Shown piece after piece: positions 11,729 through 23,553 of a stretch of DNA of 64,000 nucleotides (the stretch's first letter is position 1; each line of letters starts with the position of its first letter). A program made the translations under genes and the position numbers. Below the pieces are notes generated by a model. That model was not told where the DNA came from, ran no database searches, and saw only the letters and a list, made by a program, of their open reading frames with translations. Source of the DNA: Henckelia pumila. Lineage: Eukaryota; Streptophyta; Magnoliopsida; Lamiales; Gesneriaceae. Where the stretch lies: positions 131,906,375-131,970,374 of the forward strand of contig NC_133121.1 of assembly GCF_033568475.1 (NCBI RefSeq), in the 5' to 3' direction.

Positions 11729-14278
11729 CCCATTGAATACAACATTTTAATAGTTGTCATCATATTTCTAAATTTATTTTAAAAAATAATAATGAGAAGA
11801 AAATTATAAAATAATTAGTGCATTATTTCTACTATCTATTTTTTCTTATAAACTATTTTTTAATTTTATAAATGAATCATTATTAATTTTTGTCTTAAAA
11901 AATGTAAAAGTATGAGGTAAATTAATAAGCAAAAAAGCTCTAGTGTATTATGTTCTAAGTGAATCATTTTATTTTTATTTTATTTTTAATATTTATGGGT
12001 AATAATGATTTTGTATCTTAAAAAATATAGAATTATGAGGTAAATTAAGAGGAAAAACTGTTATGATTAAGATAATGATAATATAATAGTAAAATACTAA
12101 TAAAAATGATGAATTAATCGTATTGAAATAGATAATGAATTACATAAGGATTGTAACAAATATAGCAACAGAAAAATTCACATACTTTTTGTACTATGCC
12201 AATAAAATAAGGATCATTTAAAATATTTAAGCAATATTTACACTTCTACAAAATTTGTGTTTAATATAATATATAGATCATATATAACATCACCATAAAT
12301 TTTATGAAGAATAAGTTTTATAATGTAATAATCTATTAATAAAATCATGTTATATTAGAAATAAAATAAAAAATACTATAAATTTTTTGAACTCTTTAAA
12401 CACAACATTTTAATTGTTTTTTAAATATCATATTTCATTTGTAAAGTTAATCATATACTATAGCAATATAAGTGAAATAAAAAAATAAATTATTTTCATA
12501 TAGTTTCTTTGTTATTACAAATATATTGTGTCAATTCACCTCTTATTTAATTATAGAAATTCACCTTCAATGAATTGGTTTGAATTATTTTCAATCAATT
12601 TAAGAAAAATAAATTTAAAACACATTTTTTAAAAAAATTCTAATAAAAAAATAAAATTTAGTTACGACATACTTATAAAAAAAATTGAAAATAATGATAC
12701 GTCATAATTCAATAGATATTTGATTATAAAAATAAATTAGAAAAATAAAATTTTATCGAAAAATAATTCTTAGGAAAATCTAAAAACAATTAACATAAAA
12801 ATAATTAGAAAATAAAAATATGCATGTATTCTTTAAAATTATTAAAGGTGATATATATTTATTTTATTATGACTATAAAAGTGTAAATAGAATGACTAAC
12901 TGTTGATTTTTTTATTTTGCTCTTAGATTATATATTTATTTGATTAATTGTATTGAGATGAGATTTTCTACATAGTGTTTTAAAAATATAAAAATTGATA
13001 TATAAAGTGACTATATGTTAGAAAAATAAAATATATTTTAACTGAAATTATTTTTAAAAAATCCTGTATATTTAATAATTTTATCTTTAAAAGTGTGAAT
13101 AGAAATATAAAAAAAATTCATTAGAGAATTTGTCGATAAATAATTGCATGAAAATTTGGTAGAAAATGAATGTAAAAAATTAAGAAAAAATATAATATAA
13201 ATTTATGGTGAATTTGGAATTTAAATAAAATTAAATATTATAAATTTCATTCATAAATATAAATAAATCAAATATAATTAAGGAAAAATAAAAAAAATTT
13301 AATTTTGGTCCACTAATATTTGAAAATTATGATTTTGGGTCTATATTTTCATATGAGATAATTACATACATACCCCTGTGAAATCTCAAGATTCCTAAAA
13401 ACCCATTATGAAAAATGAATTATCTATTAACTCCTTGTGTTTTCAAATTTTGAGCACATATATCCCATGTTTTCAAGTTTGAGCGCATCCCCTTATTCAT
13501 ACGTGTTTTTTTAGGCATTTATGTTCAAAATTTGAAAAACTAAGACTTAACAGATATAGAGGGCTTTTAGCGATATCGAAATTTCAGTTTCAGTTTAGTC
13601 TTGCGTGTTTCGATTTTTGGAAATTTTAGTTATTTTTCATCGAAAATGTTGATGCAATACTATAAACGTCTACGCTACAAAAATATAGCATCCAAAAAAG
13701 GACCCTAAAATCGTAAAAAAAATAATAAAACAAATACAATAGATTTTGAATCTGATAACACAGGGTATCGGAATTACAAATAAAAAAAATTATAGAATCA
13801 AAAAATAAATTTTTCAAAAAATAAATTTCAAAATGTAATCCATGCACATTTATCTAAATAAATTTAAGACTCAAAAATAAAACTTTATAAAATATTAGAA
13901 ATTTAATGTATCTTAAAAAAATAAAACAAATGAATATTATTTGAAAGTTTAATGATTACTTATTTTACTTTTATTTTAAAGGTGAATAAATTTAAATTTA
14001 TTATTAGTCTACGTTATATCTAATACAATTTCACGTGCTAACGTGCGAGACACATGTTAATTGATTTTTTAAATATCATAATACATTTATAAAGTTAATC
14101 ATATACTATTAAAATATAAATACAATCAATGAATAAATTATTTTCATATAATTTTTTTTTTATTAAAAATACATTGTGTTAATTTGCATCTTATTTAATT
14201 ATAAAACGTCACTTCAGTAAATTGGTTTGAATTATTTTCTATGAATTTAAGAAAAAAAAATTTAAAACACGTGAGCTA
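11729..14278. other. AT-rich intergenic DNA
   Basis: No gene is seen on either strand. The only recognisable piece is around 13360-13510, where the text resembles one end of the long inverted-repeat element found at 23934-25462 (CCCCTGTGAAATCTC followed by degraded sequence). The rest is low-complexity A/T sequence. Confidence 0.6.
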
Positions 14279-14286
14279 ATATTACT

Positions 14287-14436
14287 AGGATGGCAATTTT
14301 CCGTGCGGATTTTGATCCCCGCGGAGAAAACCCGAAACGAGGCGGGTTTTGGGGTGAATATTCGGGTATGTATTCGAATTCGGGGATTTTTAAAAATCTT
14401 CGCAACTTATTGGGGAGGATCCTTGAACCCTCCCCG

Positions 14437-14507
<71 letters not shown>

Positions 14508-14964
14508 GTTTAAAATTTTTTATTTAACAAATTTTATTAAATCTAAAATTTTATATAAATTATAATTAATTAAAAGTATTACGACTCTTTAGTTGATATA
14601 TTTTTTATGTATTATATATAATATATACGCTTATGATAACATACTTTTTTTTATAACATAAAACCATAATTTTAATATATTTTCTCATAAAATTAAATAA
14701 TAATTTTTTAATATATAATAAAATTTACTAATATCATATACATATATATATTATAATAAAATTTATTAATAATATATATATATAAATATATATATTTGGG
14801 TATGTGGATGGGATGAGGACTTGGTCCCCGCAAAGATGTGGAAGTGGAATCCCCGATAAGAAATTTTGGGGATTGGGGCGGAAATGGGGACGATGTTTGA
14901 ATTTGGGGATGAGGATGGGGATGGGGAAGACATCTCTGTCCCCGCCCCACCCCATTGACATCCT
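14287..14964. mobile_element. hAT-like non-autonomous element, family A, copy 1
   Basis: The ends AGGATGGCAATTTTCC and, read inward from the right, AGGATGTCAATGGGG are imperfect inverted repeats. Flanks ATATTACT (14279-14286) and ATATTTTG (14965-14972) match at 6 of 8 positions, as expected for a decayed 8-bp hAT duplication. The ends carry many CCCCG/GGGGA motifs. The interior is AT-rich and includes an ATA microsatellite at 14437-14506. Related copies lie at about 16890, 19045-19752, 21615-21790 and 26190-26600. Confidence 0.7.
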
Positions 14965-15201
14965 ATATTTTGGTCAAAATGAGTTAACCGATATCGTTTT
15001 ACTGGATTTTTACCATATCTATACAAATATATCTATAAAATTATATAATATTACATTTTGGTCGAAATGAGCTAATTGATCACACGCTTCATCGAATTTT
15101 TACAATATCGAGTGGCGATTAAACCAAAAGTGAAGATATAATGCAACACCCAACTAATTTCAGTTCCCTCCAACGTACCAAATAGATCATTATTCCTTGT
15201 T

Positions 15202-15519
15202 TCAGCATTCGGATGATTTGGAAATAGAAAATATGTTATCAAAGATGTCTGCGATTTCTAGAAAATACGGTCCCCTCCAATTCTCGATCTCTATTCCCAA
15301 AGCTCGATGCACCATCTCCAAACATGCTACGGCAGCAATTAATGAACACTGTCCAAATGCACACTTTCCATATACACTCCCTTGATCTTTAACTGGAGAG
15401 ATGTACTGCTCAAGAAAGTGAAATGAACAAATCTCCTTTCCCAATTTACTAAAGTATTCTTTTTCTTTCTCGTAAAGACTGTTAGCAATAAATTTACGTA
15501 CAACAATCAGTATACACAA
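15202..15519 (-). pseudogene. Papain-like cysteine protease fragment, catalytic-Cys exon, copy 1
   Basis: The 105-residue frame contains YISPVKDQG, then a short insert, then QCSLIAAVACLEMVHRALGI. This lines up with the papain-family block PVKDQG..GSCWAFSAVAALE, so the Cys of QCS sits at the catalytic position. The following Trp of the family is Ser here, and the usual spacing between DQG and Cys is enlarged. The His and Asn region that should follow on the minus strand (below 15200) is absent, apparently replaced by the hAT-like element. It is one of at least six such exons between here and 29 kb. It is open across its length but isolated, so a working protease is unlikely. Family assignment is by motif reading only. 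Confidence 0.55.
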
Positions 15520-16524
15520 ATAAAATGATAGAAATGATTTTTTAAATATTGTATTACCTTCATGCAGACAATATAATAGGACGAGGCACAGATGAATTAT
15601 GCATTGTAATTAAAGAAACTACCTACAACTCATGGATGCTCAGAAAGGAGCCAGATAAATATTTTCAAGACAAAAATATTCAATGGTTCTTGCGAAGAAA
15701 AAGAAAATAACTAATGTACCATTCTGAAATGATATTTGGATCGTTGGGTAAAAATGAGGGGAAAGAAATGGCGGCGCGCGGCATGCGACGTGTGGCGGAG
15801 CGGTTGCGACAATTTTCCTGGTAGAGAGAGGAGACGAAGCGTGTTCTGCAAGTCGCTTCGCTTTTACCTTTAACTGTTTGTAAAAAAAAATATATATATA
15901 TATATATATGAATAGAAAATATATATGATGTGCCTAATTAACAAATCTATTATCTATTACTATATATTATGTAAGAGTTTTTGGTCTTTTTGTATGCCAA
16001 TAAATTTTTTTTTTTAAAAAAAAAAACTGTTTCCTCTACTATCTCAAATTTTTCGCTCTCTAATATAATTTATTTTTTTCTTTTTAATTTAACTATTTTT
16101 TTCTTTTCTCCTCAATTTTTGTATTTAATATATAATACAAACATTTTAATTAACAATTTTAATTGAAATATAATTTTATTATAAAAATAAACTATTGCGT
16201 GCAACAAGATGCTAGTATATATGATGTGGCTGCCACAACGATAAATTTTTACTTGGAATGAGTTAAAGTATACCTAAGGATCCGAAAAAGTGGCCACCTA
16301 CTTATGTAGTTCAACCAAAGCCGATGTATTGCGTTGATGTCTCGCCTATAAAAATGTTCATATGACAAGAAACATAGATAATAAAGATTGACATAAAAAT
16401 ATCATAGATAAAACAAAAATTATAATAATTTCTTCTTAGAAAATAAGAACCTCAACATTAGTTTTTGATTTTTTTCATGAACCAAAATTCAGTAAAATGT
16501 TCAACCTCATTAAAACAAATCCGC

Positions 16525-16640
16525 AAAAGCCATGACCGGGTCCATGACTATTTTGCAATATAATATAGTGCTCACAGATGCCAAGATCCTCCCCTTCCAC
16601 AAACCCAACATCGAATCCCGCGGTTTTTTAATAGCTGTAA
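16525..16640 (-). pseudogene. Papain-like protease fragment, Asn-region exon (pairs with 17.4 kb exon)
   Basis: One minus-strand frame reads HYIILQNSHGPGHGFCGF, which resembles the papain-family segment YWLVKNSWGTGWGEGGY around the catalytic Asn. A little upstream the sequence before it (SFVG-like stretch and Ile/Val-rich run) is in another frame, so a frameshift is present. The paired Cys exon would be at 17250-17599, upstream on the minus strand. Confidence 0.5.
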
Positions 16641-17249
16641 TCTCAATTTTTGTCGGTCTTTCATAAAAGACCTAGAATTAATATTGTCAAGATTTGGACA
16701 TATGTAATATCAATAAAAATTAGTTTCAAATAATTTAATATATAGATTGTATACCGCCCTACTCAGGTCAAAGCTTGGGTACACAATCACTGAAGTAATG
16801 ATCGGTTCTTTTCTTGCTTGTTCGAACACCTCCTGACTTTCAACATATCATAAGAATCAATCTTATATCTCAAAGCCTACAAAAAACAGGAATCCCCGAT
16901 AAGATGTGGAAGTGGAAGTGGAATCCCCGATAAGAAATTTTGGGGATTGGGGCAGGGATGGGGACGAGTTTTGAATTTGGAGATGGGGATGGGGAATATA
17001 TCTCTGTCCCCGCCCCGCCCCATTGACATCCTATATTTTGGTCAAAATGAGCTAAACGATATCGTTTTACTGGATTTTTACCATATCTATACAAATATAT
17101 CTATAAAATTATATAATATTACATTTTGGTTGAAATGGGCTAATTGATCACGCTTCACCGAATTTTTACAATATCCAGTGGCGATTAAACCAAAACCAAA
17201 AGTGAAGATATAATGCAACACCCAACTATTTCAGTTCCCTCCAACGTAC

Positions 17250-17599
17250 CAAATAGATCATTATTCCATGTTTCAGCATTCGGATGATTTGGAAATAGAA
17301 AATATGTTATCAAAGATGTCTGCGATTTCTAGAAAATACTGTCCCCTTCAATTCTCGATCTCTATTCCCAAAGCTCGATGCATCATCTCCAAACATGCTA
17401 CGGCAGCAATTAATGAACACTGTCCATATGCACACTTTCCATATACACTCCATTGATCTCTAACTAGAGAGATGTACTGCTCAAGAAAGTGAAACGAACA
17501 AATCTCCTTTCCCAATTTACTAAAGTATTCTTTTGCTTTCTCGTAAAGACTGTTAGCAATAAATTTACGTACAACAATCAGTATACACAGTATACCCAA
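17250..17599 (-). pseudogene. Papain-like protease fragment, catalytic-Cys exon, copy 2
   Basis: This is a near-duplicate of the exon at 15202-15519. It reads YGQCSLIAAVACLEMMHRALGI but then hits TGA where copy 1 has the Trp codon of ENWRG, a clear nonsense change. DQG has become DQW. The GC-rich stretch 17744-17944 just upstream contains a 66-residue Arg/Pro-rich frame on the same strand that could be an old first exon; it shows no recognisable signal peptide. Confidence 0.55.
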
Positions 17600-17971
17600 A
17601 TAAAATGATAGAAATGATTTTTTAAATATTGTATTACCTTCCTGCAGACAATATAATAGGACGAGGCACAGATGAATTCTGCATTGTAAGTAAAGAAACT
17701 ACCTGCAACTCATGGATGCTCATAAAGGAGCCTGATAAATATTTCAAGACAAAAATATGCAATGGTTCTTGCGATGATAGAGAAAATAACTAATGTACCA
17801 TTCTGAAATGATATTTGGATCGTTGGGTAGAAATGAGGGGAAAGAAACGGCGGCACGCGGCATGCGACGTGCGGCGTCCGGTGTCCGACGGAGCGGGTGC
17901 GACGATTTTCCTGGTAGAGGGAGGAGACGAAGCGTGTTCTGCAAGTCGCTCCGCTTTTACCTTTAACTGTT

Positions 17972-18017
<46 letters not shown>

Positions 18018-18619
18018 TAGAAAATATATATGATGTGTCTAATTAAAAAATCTATTATCTATTACTATATATTATGTAAGAATTTTTGGTCTTTTTGTAT
18101 GCCAATAATTTTTTTAAAAAAAAAAATTTGTTCCCTCTACTATCTCAAATTTTTCGCCCTCTAATACGATTTATTTTTTTATTTTCAATTTAACTATTTT
18201 TTTCTTTTCTCCTCAATTTTTGTATTTAATATATAATACAAACATTTTAATTAACAATTTTAACTGAAATATATTTTTATTATAAAAATAAACTATTGCA
18301 TGCAACAAGATGCTATTATATATAATGTGGCTGCCACAACGATAAATTTTTACTTGGAATGAGTTAAAGTATACGTAAGGATCCGGAAAAGTGGCCCCCT
18401 ACTAACGTAGTTCAACCAAAGCCGATGTATTGCGTTAATGTCTCGCCTATAAAAATGTTCATATGACAAGAAACATAGACAATAAAGATTGACATAAAAA
18501 TATCATAGATAAAACAAAAATTATAATAATTTCTTCTTAGAAAATAAGAACCTCAATATTAGTTTTTGATTTTTTCATCAACCAAAATTCAGTTAAATGT
18601 TGATCAACCTCATTAAAAC

Positions 18620-18745
18620 AAATCCGCAAAAGCCATGACCCGCTCCATGACTATTTTGCAATATAACAGAGTGCTCACAGATGCCAAGATCCTCCCCTTC
18701 CACTCACCCAACATCGAATCTCGCGGTTTCTTAATAGTTGTAATC
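18620..18745 (-). pseudogene. Papain-like protease fragment, Asn-region exon (pairs with 20.4 kb exon)
   Basis: This is the duplicate of 16525-16640 in the second tandem unit. The same LQNSHG-type segment is present with small changes. On the minus strand it lies downstream of the Cys exon at 20240-20560, so those two may have belonged to one gene before decay. Confidence 0.45.
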
Positions 18746-19044
18746 TCAATTTTTGTCAGTCCTTCATAAAAGACCTAGAATTAATATTGTCAAGATTTGG
18801 ACATATGTAATATCACTAAAAATAAGTTTCAAATAATTTAATATATAGATTGTATACCGCCCAACTCAGGTCAAAGCTTGGGAACACCTCCTGACTTTCA
18901 ACATATCATAAGAATCAATCTTATATCTCAAAGCCTACAAAAAACAAGAAAACTTAAGATAAACACACACAAAGACACACACACACACACAGATATATAT
19001 ATATATATATGTATGTATATATATATATATTTATGCAATTACAT

Positions 19045-19752
19045 GGTGGAAATTTTTCCCGCGGGAAAAACCCGAAACGGGGCAGGTTCGGCGATTTTTA
19101 AAAATCCCCGTAACTTATTGGGGATACAAATATTTTATTTATCAAATTTTATGAAAACTAAAATTTTATAAAAATTATAATAAAAACTATTACTATTCTT
19201 TAGTTTATATATATTTTTATATATTGTATATAATATATACGCTTATGATAACATATTTTTTTTATAACATAAAACTATTATTTTAATCTCATTCATTTTA
19301 CGTAGATATATAAACTATTAATATTAGTTTAGGTATATACTTTGTTATTTATTTTGATAACTTTAGAAAAAATATATAATCTTAATAAAATTTTGATATA
19401 TATTATTTTATTTAAATAATAATTTTTATTGGTAGCGATATTTTCAATTTAAAATATTTTGATTAATTTTAAAATTTAATATTATAATCAAAATTTTTAC
19501 CCAAAATTTTTAATATATTTTATCATACAATTGAATAATAATTTTTTATTCTTATATAATAAAATTTACTAATATCATATACATATATATTATACTAAAA
19601 ATGGAGATGAGGATGGGGACTTGGTCCCCGCGAGGATGGGGATGAGGAATCCCCAATAAGAAATTTTGGAGATCGGGGCGGAGATAGGGACGTGGTTTGA
19701 ATTTGGGGATGAGGAAGGCATCCCCGTCCCCGCCTCGTTCCATTGGTATCCT
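19045..19752. mobile_element. hAT-like non-autonomous element, family A, copy 2
   Basis: The left end, TGGAAATTTTTCCCGCGGG, and the right end, closing CCCCGCCTCGTTCCATTGG, match those of the element at 14287-14964 in content and orientation. The interior shares the same AT-rich blocks, for example the run around 19430-19520. After the right end the host text again reads ATTTTGGTCAAAATGAGCT, as after copy 1, so the element was copied along with its flank. Confidence 0.65.
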
Positions 19753-19884
19753 ACATTTTGGTCAAAATGAGCTAGCCGATATCGTTTTACTGGATTTTTG
19801 TCATAGCCAGTTGCTAGTAAACCAAATGTGTGATTGTATTGCCCGTAATATAATATTTTAAAAAAAATATTACTATTATTTGAT

Positions 19885-20560
19885 TTGTTTTTTTACGAAA
19901 AAGTAAAAGAATATTTTAGTAAATCTCAAAAGAAGATTGAGCCATTTCACTTTTATGACCGATATATCTTTCCAATTAGAGATCAACGAGAAAATTATGG
20001 ACAACTTTCGTTTATCCCAGTGATAGCTTGTATGGAATTGGTGCACCGAACTTTAGGTATTGAGATCGAGATCCGGAAGGGGCCACATATTTTGATAGCT
20101 GAAATTTTTTTATAATATCTATATTTTCAAATCATCTGATTGTAGAAAAAGATGATGTATTTGGGATGGTTGACATTGAAATCAAATGAGATGGATGACA
20201 CTAAAACCGAATGTGTAAATATAACGAAGAATCCAGTTGATTTCAGTGTCCTCCATCCCAAATACATCATCTTTCCTTTACTTGGATGATTTGGAAATAC
20301 ATAATAGAAATTATAAAAAATGTCAGTTATATCAAAAAAATGTGGCACCTTCATGTTCTCGATCTCAATACTTAAAGTTCGGTGCACCAATTCCAAACAA
20401 GCTACCACTGCGATGAACAACAATGTTCATATTTTTCTCTTTGATCTCCAAGTTGGATAGATATACCGGTGAAAAAGTGAAATGACCGAATCTTTTTTTT
20501 TGGAAATTTAATAAAATATTCATATACTTATTTGTAAAGCTTGTCAGCAACAAATTTACA
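19885..20560. pseudogene. Inverted duplication of the protease catalytic-Cys exon
   Basis: The plus-strand arm (19885-20190) reads FHFYDRYIFPIRDQ then VIACMELVHRTLGIEIE. The minus-strand arm (20560-20240) reads VACLELVHRTLSIEIENMK. The two arms match at roughly 80 percent over about 300 bp, including a nearly perfect stretch GATGATGTATTTGGGATGG near the centre. They are separated by only about 50 bp (roughly 20190-20240). The plus arm has lost the catalytic Cys motif and the minus arm has a frameshift before VACLE. Neither arm is likely to make protein, but RNA from either strand would fold into a long hairpin. Confidence 0.7.
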
Positions 20561-20929
20561 AGTAGTACATACAAATCAAATAAAAGTGATGATTTTTAAA
20601 AATATTATATTACCTATACAGGAAATACAACATAACAAGGGACATGTGGATTCTGCATTGATAACTAAAGAAACCACCTGCAAATTTGAGTATAAGAAAC
20701 TAGTGGAGTATTGAATAATTTTCTACTATATTTCTTGAACAACCCAATCAGTCAAGAATACTAGTTACAAAGGAATTGCAAAGAAGGAATGTAGGAACCA
20801 TAAAAAATATGGACATGTTGATATCATCTTATGAACATGCATATATCATCTCATGCTTTTGAAGTGGCATCCCAAATAAGTGAGAAATAATCTGCCACTT
20901 AGAAATATTCCATAAATTCTGAGGAAAAG

Positions 20930-21335
20930 GATCAATGTTTAAAAGCAATAACAGAATAATTAATGTCATTACAAGAACTATGGAGCTAGTCCCTAAGCCA
21001 TGTAGGAAAAAAATGATAGATTCTAAATGGATTCAATAAAAATGTTGGAATATAGTACAAAGTGAAACAGAGGTTCAAAGCCAGACTCGTGGCAAAGAGA
21101 TTTTCTCAAGTTGGAGGGATATAATTGTAAAGCGTCAGTCCATAAGATCAATGCTCTCAATTGTATCTCATTAACTTGAATCGGAGCAGCTAGATTGTCA
21201 CGTCCGTCTTCCTAGCTACAAAAGATCATGTATATGAGTCAGCCCGAGAAATTTGAGGTCAAATCTAAGATACAACTGGTTTGCTTGCTGAAAAGATTGT
21301 GGTATGGTCTTAAACAAGCAAAAATAATACATAAA
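20930..21335 (+). pseudogene. Degraded Ty1/copia reverse transcriptase fragment
   Basis: Across several frames the plus strand spells pieces of copia reverse transcriptase in the right order: WELVP-PCRKKMIDSKW, then FKARLVAK-FSQV, then an Ile-rich INALN segment, then LESEQLD, and finally LLKRLWYGLKQA. Stops and frameshifts separate these pieces. No LTRs are visible around it, so this is an old internal fragment. Confidence 0.7.
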
Positions 21336-21614
21336 GAAACATATTCACATAATAACTTTATTTAACTATTAATAAAAAAATTTATTCACATTTTCTATCT
21401 ATTCGAACCAAGAAAATAAGACTTTATTTGAAATTTTTAACATCCTTAGATATGTTTCTATTCCCCCAATTCCTAAACTCGACTCCAAATACTAAATTAT
21501 ATCCCCTACATCTCCTTTGTAACACGCAAGCACACATGCTACAACAAAAAACCCAACACGTCCATACACCAAACCCTAACTCATGCACACACACACAAAA
21601 CTTCCCAAGATAGG

Positions 21615-21790
21615 GAAAAAAGGGGGCGGGTGGGGGGCATGGGGATGTCGATGTCTTCCCCATCCCCGTCTCCAAATACAAAATACATTCTCATCCCCTC
21701 CTTATTCCCTGTTATTTTTAATCGGTGATTTCCCATACCCATACCTTCGAGGACTTAATCCCCATTCCCGCCTCGTTCCCCGTTATTTCT
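21615..21790. mobile_element. Fragment of hAT-like family A, inverted
   Basis: A terminal region rich in CCCCATCCCCGTC and CCCCATTCCCGCC, the reverse complement of the GGGGATGGGG ends of the copies at 14.3 and 19 kb. It ends at CCCCGTTATTTCTC. No matching opposite end was found nearby. Confidence 0.5.
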
Positions 21791-21999
21791 CAAGAAAAAC
21801 TCATGAGAGAAAGGATCTCACGAGATAAATATTGCAAGACAAAGATTAATTTGTGGGTTAAAGAGTGTTTGTGAAACACGAGTTAATTCGTGGCCGCAGG
21901 GGTGGTGTGATTGATTGTGTGTGGAAGAGAGGACACGAAAGCGTTTTATCCAATTCACTCCGCTTTTCCCTTAATAATTTTTTTATTATTATTGGAGTC

Positions 22000-22095
22000 T
22001 TTTTTTTAATTACAAAGGGGGTGGAGGACTCGAACTAGAGTCTCAGTCAATTGACAGATAGATTAGATCATTTGAGATACAAGTCTCCACAATAG
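22000..22095 (-). repeat. tRNA-derived SINE or tRNA pseudogene
   Basis: On the minus strand an A-box-like ATCTCAAATGATCTA is followed about 40 bases later by AGTTCGAGTCCTCC, which matches the pol III B box (GGTTCGANTCC). A short A-rich run follows. The cloverleaf is not complete, so it is not a working tRNA; a short SINE is the likelier reading. Confidence 0.5.
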
Positions 22096-23553
22096 TTTGG
22101 AGGTAATTTCTCCAAGTGAACAATGATAAATTATATGAAAATAATTTAAAAAGGCACGAGTAATCAATGTTTGAATGTAGTAGAAAGAACAAATTCTTGG
22201 TACTTCAAGTTATTACATGAAAATAATTTTAAAAATCACGAGTAATTTAGCATCTTCAATCATCCTAGCTATGACATACACACACACAAATAATTTGAAA
22301 AATGAATTAAAAAGACCCCCAAAAAGGTCAAAAATAAACATGCATCAATAGTTTGACTCCAAAGATACAACTGTCTTGAGTTGAAATATATTAGCATAAT
22401 AATAAACAAAGAAATACATTTCAATCAGCCGATATGGCATTAATTCCACAACATTTAATTTTAATAAGTTCATATATAGATTGATGAAAAAAGCACGAGT
22501 AATCAATTCTCGAATGTAGTAGAAAGAGCAAATTCTTGGGACTTCAAGTCATTAATCATTTATAACATAATTTTGGTTAGACATTCCTGGCCACAAATTA
22601 GATTTCAGGATAGAAAACACAATGACATACTGACATAAAATAGACAGTGCCACTGCTCAAGAAAATATCAAAATTAAGTCGATTTAAAGATAAACTACAA
22701 TTTTCATATGCCCCATTTCATGAAAAAAAATATTTATGCCAAAAGTTTCGAATTATCCTCGGTACTCTTTGAGGGAATTATAGATTACAATTTTTTTTGT
22801 CACAGAACAGATAGTTAACTATTAACGTCAGTTCAACAAACCCAAAGCTAACAACAAGTACAAGAGTATATGATGAAAATTAACATGTATGTTGTGTATC
22901 ATAACAACGAATTGTCGCCAATTTACTTTTTGCTAAAAGCAACTGAAAAGAAATTTCAAAGACATACATATTGACATATTTTTAATCAACACCAAATTAT
23001 GTGAATTGATACCACAAACTATGATCAAAATAAAGTACACACATTCATGAGGGGCATGAATGCTTATCAATTAAAGCCCCAAAATGGTTGTATTTTAGTT
23101 TTTTCCTAGTTTGTGGTATCAGATCACCAAACTTCTTAACGTAAAGTTGAAAGATTGGATGAGTTTGAGTTTGAAATTAAAAGCTCAAATAATAAGGGGA
23201 AAAATACATATAAATTGGCCTTGTGGCTTGGGTTGCCTCATAAGAAGAAAGTGACAGCTTAAATTTGCCCAATACCAAATCCATAGCGCAGACCCAATTT
23301 TTTCTTCACATAAAATTGAATATAACCCCCAATTAAATCACATAACATGATAGTGAATAGATTAGATTCCGTCACAATTAATACTAGTACACCGAAACAC
23401 ATGTGTTGCATGTGCACAAAATATATTTTTATAAATTTAAATTTATTTATAAATTTATAAATTGGGATAATGGGTAAAGAAATAGAGGTAATTATAGATT
23501 AGGATAATGGGATAGTGGGGAGAGAGAGGGGGGGGGGGGGAGAGAGAGAGTTT
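22096..23553. other. AT-rich intergenic DNA
   Basis: No gene is seen. A purine tract of GA repeats with a run of about fourteen G lies at roughly 23517-23550. A CACGAGTAATCAAT-type phrase recurs near 22155, 22235 and 22495, showing small local duplications. Confidence 0.55.

Larger units (their letters stand above)
14836..18948. repeat. Tandem segmental duplication, unit about 2.05 kb
   Basis: The block 14836-16889 is repeated at about 16905-18948. Both contain, in the same order, the right end of hAT-like family A, the protease-like exon, a GC-rich 140-bp patch, an AT microsatellite (15887-15909 and 17976-18014), a second protease-like exon and the same closing 55 bp. The second copy lacks most of the hAT-like element. 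The two copies look well over 90 percent identical by eye, with small indels. Part of the same unit, the 40 bp after the hAT-like end, appears a third time near 19755-19800. Confidence 0.88.

Noticed and set aside
22000..22095. A functional tRNA gene.
   Set aside because: A and B boxes are recognisable but acceptor and anticodon stems do not close, so it is listed as SINE or tRNA relic only.
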